From assembly GCF_026745355.1 (NCBI RefSeq), contig NC_079207.1, positions 9,789,556 to 9,853,555 on the forward strand: a DNA stretch of 64,000 nucleotides, in the 5' to 3' direction. The notes below the pieces were generated by a model. It saw only the letters and a program-made list of their open reading frames with translations, made no database searches and was not told where the DNA came from. Of the stretch, positions 60,585 through 64,000 are shown piece by piece (position 1 is the stretch's first letter; every line of letters begins with the position of its first letter). The position numbers and the translations under genes are program-made. The stretch comes from Beta vulgaris subsp. vulgaris. Its lineage: Eukaryota; Streptophyta; Magnoliopsida; Caryophyllales; Amaranthaceae.

Positions 60585-61514
60585 ATGGCCAGAATTCAGT
60601 GCATAATTATGTTTGCATTTCTGTTTACTCTCTTCACCTGTCAAATGCAATCTGGTGATGGAAGAAAGATAAGGTCACCAAATGGACTAGAGACCAACTA
60701 TGTCAAGAGCCCCTCCCATAGAGGCATCAGAATGCTGAGCAGCCAAATTGACAAGTTTAAACTCGGTAAAAAAACACCAAAGAAAATTGTACCACAAAAA
60801 ATCTCTGAAATTTCTCAGCCTGCAATATCTAAAACGAATCTCCCCTCTTTGAAACCTACCCAAAGCTCCCCAAGAAGTAGTAACAAAGTTGACTTTTTTC
60901 GGGTAAACAAAGTCGAAAGCATAGCGCAAAGTGACTGTCTTGGTGTACAATGTCCTGAAGATTTCAGACCTACAGCACCAGGAAAAAGCCCAGGTGCCGG
61001 TCACTCCTTTGTGACTAACACAGAAAAAACCTCACAAAACAAGGTAACACAAAATCCTAACATGTGGAATAGCTTAGCGGCATCAGAAGATGATTTTAGA
61101 CGCACTACACCAGGCCGCAGCCCAGGTGCTGGACATGCTGAAGAAGAAAAGAGAGACACAAACCTAAAAACCAAAGAAATGCAAAACTTTCTTCCCTCGC
61201 CACAAACTCCTATCTCATTTTTCTTTGATCCAGCACTGATATCTACCAATGATTTCCAACCTACAGCCCCTGGCAGCAGTCCAGGTGCTAGACATTCTGA
61301 CACAGATAGTTTCCAACCCACCACACCCGCGAACAATCCTGAAGCAGGTCATTCTTTAACAAGCAATTCAGACAACATTATATCAGAACAAGGCGACCAC
61401 CCTAGCGTAGCACATCCTCATGCAGAAGGCACGGATGAGTACCGGCCTACTAAGCCTGGTCACAGTCCCGGTGCTGGCCATGCTGTTTCAAATAAGCGAG
61501 AGCCAAACTCGTAA
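60585..61514 (+). CDS. CEP peptide hormone precursor with five CEP-like units
   Basis: Intronless, 309 residues, signal peptide about 1-24 (IIMFAFLFTLFTC). CEP units: DFRPTAPGKSPGAGH (126-140), DFRRTTPGRSPGAGH (170-184), DFQPTAPGSSPGARH (223-237), SFQPTTPANNPEAGH (242-256) and EYRPTKPGHSPGAGH (285-299). Units 1 and 5 are canonical class I. Unit 2 has Arg for Pro4, unit 3 has Gln3 and ARH at the end, and unit 4 lacks the SPG core. Spacers are Ser/Thr/Asn/Lys-rich and unconserved, as usual in CEP precursors. Processing should free several 15-mers recognised by CEPR-type receptor kinases, with the variant units possibly weaker. The first unit is preceded by an unusual Cys pair (DCLGVQCPE). The start is the only ATG before the signal peptide. 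Confidence 0.93.
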   Translation: MARIQCIIMFAFLFTLFTCQMQSGDGRKIRSPNGLETNYVKSPSHRGIRMLSSQIDKFKLGKKTPKKIVPQKISEISQPAISKTNLPSLKPTQSSPRSSNKVDFFRVNKVESIAQSDCLGVQCPEDFRPTAPGKSPGAGHSFVTNTEKTSQNKVTQNPNMWNSLAASEDDFRRTTPGRSPGAGHAEEEKRDTNLKTKEMQNFLPSPQTPISFFFDPALISTNDFQPTAPGSSPGARHSDTDSFQPTTPANNPEAGHSLTSNSDNIISEQGDHPSVAHPHAEGTDEYRPTKPGHSPGAGHAVSNKREPNS

Positions 61515-61925
61515 AACATCATGTATCATAATGATTTCTACCTACTTTTACTACTCATAGCTATGAAGTAAAAACTTCACAAGAAAAACAATTGTAATAT
61601 ATGTGTTGTGTCATGTCTATCATTTATTCTTAAAAAATAAGGATTCAAAATTCTTAGTATCATGGGCTCCCATGCTATCTTCTATCTCTTGCCTTGCATT
61701 CCCTAACCTACATTTCATGTAATACTTTGCACGTATCTTGTTCAGGAAATCCTGTGATGATAGTTAACACTTGAAAAACAATCAAGCAGTGACATCCTGA
61801 TTCCCATACACATACATAGAATAAAGAAAATAACAAAATCTGCAAGAAGTCTTGATTCCAAACAACCCCCCCCCCCCCCACTCCCAACCCAACCCCAACC
61901 CCACCCCCACCCCCCAAACCCCCAA

Positions 61926-61961
<36 letters not shown>

Positions 61962-62989
61962 TCAAAATAATTAATACTATGCATATTGCAATGAACACAA
62001 GTCATCAACTAACCAATAGTTGTTAACTGTTATCAAGTACCAAAATATTACACAACAACCGAATACTAATCCCACTGAGACATAATATAGAAAGTTCCAG
62101 AAACAGGGAACCTTACTCCTATCTAATCAAAAGACCATTATTTAGAGAATGTAAACCACAACAGATGATATTTTCTGAAATAACTAAAACATGTCTAGGA
62201 AAACCAAATAATTTTGTGAAAATGTGAAAACCCTCTAAACTTTCCAACACAATTCCCAGGCAGATTTTGTAGTTAGTGTTTGTGGTTAAATTTAGAAAAC
62301 CTACAGAGGACAATGCATTCTATAATGAAGTAATTGTCATTTTTACTAAACTCCAAGACATTTTCATTATCTCATGAGGCATAAAAAAGCATTAATGTAA
62401 GTGCAGCAAGGAGGTCATTAAATGAATCATCAGTAAGGCCAGGGAATCATCTCAAGTTCAGATTGAACTTTGAATATATAAAGGCGCATATCCAATTCCA
62501 GCAAAACTAACAAAGAAAAAAAAAATGAGACAACTTCAAATAATGAGGGACTCAATAACAGTCTTTTACTTCTTATTTGAAGGTCAGTTCAGTTTAGTCA
62601 GCTGGCTTTATGATTATATGCACAGCCGCACAATTGTTGCAGAAGAGTGGTACAACCACCTGAACACCTCCCCTCCATCATATTTCAAGTTGATAGCTTC
62701 TTTAGTATTTGACCAAGGTACAGGACACTTCACTATACACCTATAGACACCCCAGCAATAACCACCATCTCCCAGAGGTAAAGTTACTACAGAGTATCCT
62801 TGTGTTTGAATTTTATTATTAATATCCTAATGATCCTCAAAACATGCATCAAATAATATGCATAATCTTACAAGCTCAATGGTTTTCTTTAAAAAGATCT
62901 AAAAGTGAAGTAGCATTTACGATCCAAGCAAGTTAAGGAAATAGAAAATATAAATGTCCAACTGCTTCTTAATCAATCATTCACTTATA
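61515..62989. other. 3' flank of the five-unit CEP gene; no gene
   Basis: CEP 3' UTR presumed to about 61640 (AAAAATAAGG near 61632). The rest is AT-rich, with the homopolymer tract at 61864-61956. Short frames on the minus strand are translations of that tract and are not genes. Confidence 0.5.
61864..61956. repeat. C-rich tract followed by poly-A
   Basis: A run of about 15 C (61865-61879), then CCCAACCC/CCCCACCCC imperfect repeats to about 61925, then about 31 A with no break. The C-rich strand resembles i-motif and the opposite G-rich strand G-quadruplex-forming sequence; that is inference from composition. Confidence 0.85.
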
Positions 62990-63308
62990 CTCACTCCTTT
63001 TGACTTTATTGTTGCACTTCACTTTGAGAAAGAACCAAGGAAAATCTGCAAAAAGCATGAAAGAAGTAAACCAAAGAATAATTGGTTTTTGAGAAATGTA
63101 AAAGAACCATTAAAATGTAGGAGAGAGAAAAAAAAGGGTAATTGGGAAGGTTTTGGATGGACTAATTAAATGGGTGGTGGGGTATATGAGATAGAAAAGT
63201 GTAAAAAGTTGATGTGATAGGTTACCATATAAGGAAAAAGTGAAAATGTAACAATTAAATCAAAACGGTCAAAAAACGAAAGCATAACAATTAAAAAAAC
63301 GAAGGGAG
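62990..63308. mobile_element. Stowaway-like MITE
   Basis: 319 bp, left end CTCACTCCTTTTGACTTTATTG, right end AACAATTAAAAAAACGAAGGGAG, TA at 62988-62989 and 63309-63310. The ends resemble those of 38521-39087. Confidence 0.65.
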
Positions 63309-64000
63309 TAAACACACAACAACAGCACAAGTGAGTTTTAAGATTACAAAGAGAGTTGAATTAGCTACAAAAGCATTTGCAAAACATAAACTAAAAGGTA
63401 AAGGCCCGTCCGGGATCTTTCCAATTTTTTATTTTATGAATGTAAAAGTCATGATATTAGGGGTATAATGAACTAAAATTAGTAATACTTATACTAAATA
63501 TGACGATTTTGGAAACTGACAATAGAAAACTACTTTCTAGTTTCGATATGTTTGTTTTCAGTTTTTTACCCAAAATAAAAAACGGTAACAAAAAAAACCC
63601 CCTAAAGTGGCAGGTGACATTACTCCAAATGGTTTTGATTTGTAAAGAAAAATTGAAGAAATCCAGCATTCCTAATACCTCTCCATCCTAACATAATTTC
63701 CAAATTGCCCTAACTACTTATGAAAAGAAGCACCATCATTTCACCAAAAGACCCTATATAATAGGTCTGTCATTTCACTGCATCTATAAACTTAAGGAGG
63801 TTTTTCTTCAAAAATTCAATCAAAAACCAAAATTATTTGAGTAAAGCTGCTAAATGCTCCCATATTAGTACGTATAATTATTATTGCTAGATAGGAGTAT
63901 GTCTTAGTAGGCTAGTAGCAATGGATTATGTGATTATATGTGCTTTCCATGATTGAACAGGGTTAACTAACACAACTCCAAATGCTTAAAGGTAATGCTC
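63309..64000. other. No gene seen
   Basis: AT-rich sequence to the right edge with only short shadow frames. No splice-bounded exon or repeat family recognised. Confidence 0.5.

Noticed and set aside
61708..62008. Two Gly/Phe-rich frames on the minus strand
   Set aside because: They translate the poly-C/poly-A tract at 61864-61956.
1..64000. CRISPR arrays, riboswitches, rRNA genes, bacterial-type operons
   Set aside because: Looked for; nothing with regular spacer-repeat layout, rRNA similarity or operon organisation is present in this plant nuclear DNA.

Overview
The window is nuclear DNA of a flowering plant, most likely a eudicot. It is AT-rich, its genes are split by GT-AG introns, it carries plant-only gene families (patatin-like lipases, CEP peptide hormones) and it is crowded with plant-type transposons: Ty1/copia, CACTA, hAT, MULE, Tourist, Stowaway, Helitron and SINE. 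Nothing seen fixes the species. There is no bacterial-type operon, CRISPR array or organelle gene.

Left third (1-24.1 kb): two patatin-like phospholipase genes lie head to tail on the minus strand. Only the first two exons of one (810-1703) are seen, and the gene runs off the left edge. The other (18214-24033) is complete with six exons that join in frame to 389 residues. The 16.5 kb between them is almost all transposon: a Helitron (2199-2460), a TRIM-like element (2907-4292), a 7.9 kb gag-only copia element (5170-13045) whose left LTR holds a CACTA element and a MULE-type MITE, and an older copia wreck (13.05-16.25 kb) split by a hAT MITE. Intron 2 of the complete gene holds a Stowaway inside a Stowaway.

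Middle (24-39.5 kb): a solo LTR (26711-27846), SINEs, a full-length but frameshifted copia element (28076-34003, target duplication GTCTG), a CACTA element with a SINE inside it (35070-36367), a copia LTR with its leader, and a 63-bp perfect hairpin interrupted by a Stowaway.

Right part (39.9-64 kb): a six-exon membrane-anchored sulfotransferase-like gene (39908-44055, plus strand, 339 residues) and two genes for CEP signalling peptides on the plus strand. One carries a single CEP unit (47556-47900), the other five units (60585-61514). Between and around them are MITEs and minus-strand segments that look like exons but could not be joined into a gene.

The host genes do not form one pathway. 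The patatin pair is a local duplication pulled apart by transposons. The two CEP genes are probably also a local pair, both making secreted 15-residue peptides. The most unusual item is the copia element at 28-34 kb: it has no tRNA-type primer site, and the sequence at that position is instead complementary over 14 bases to a segment inside its own LTR, which suggests self-priming.
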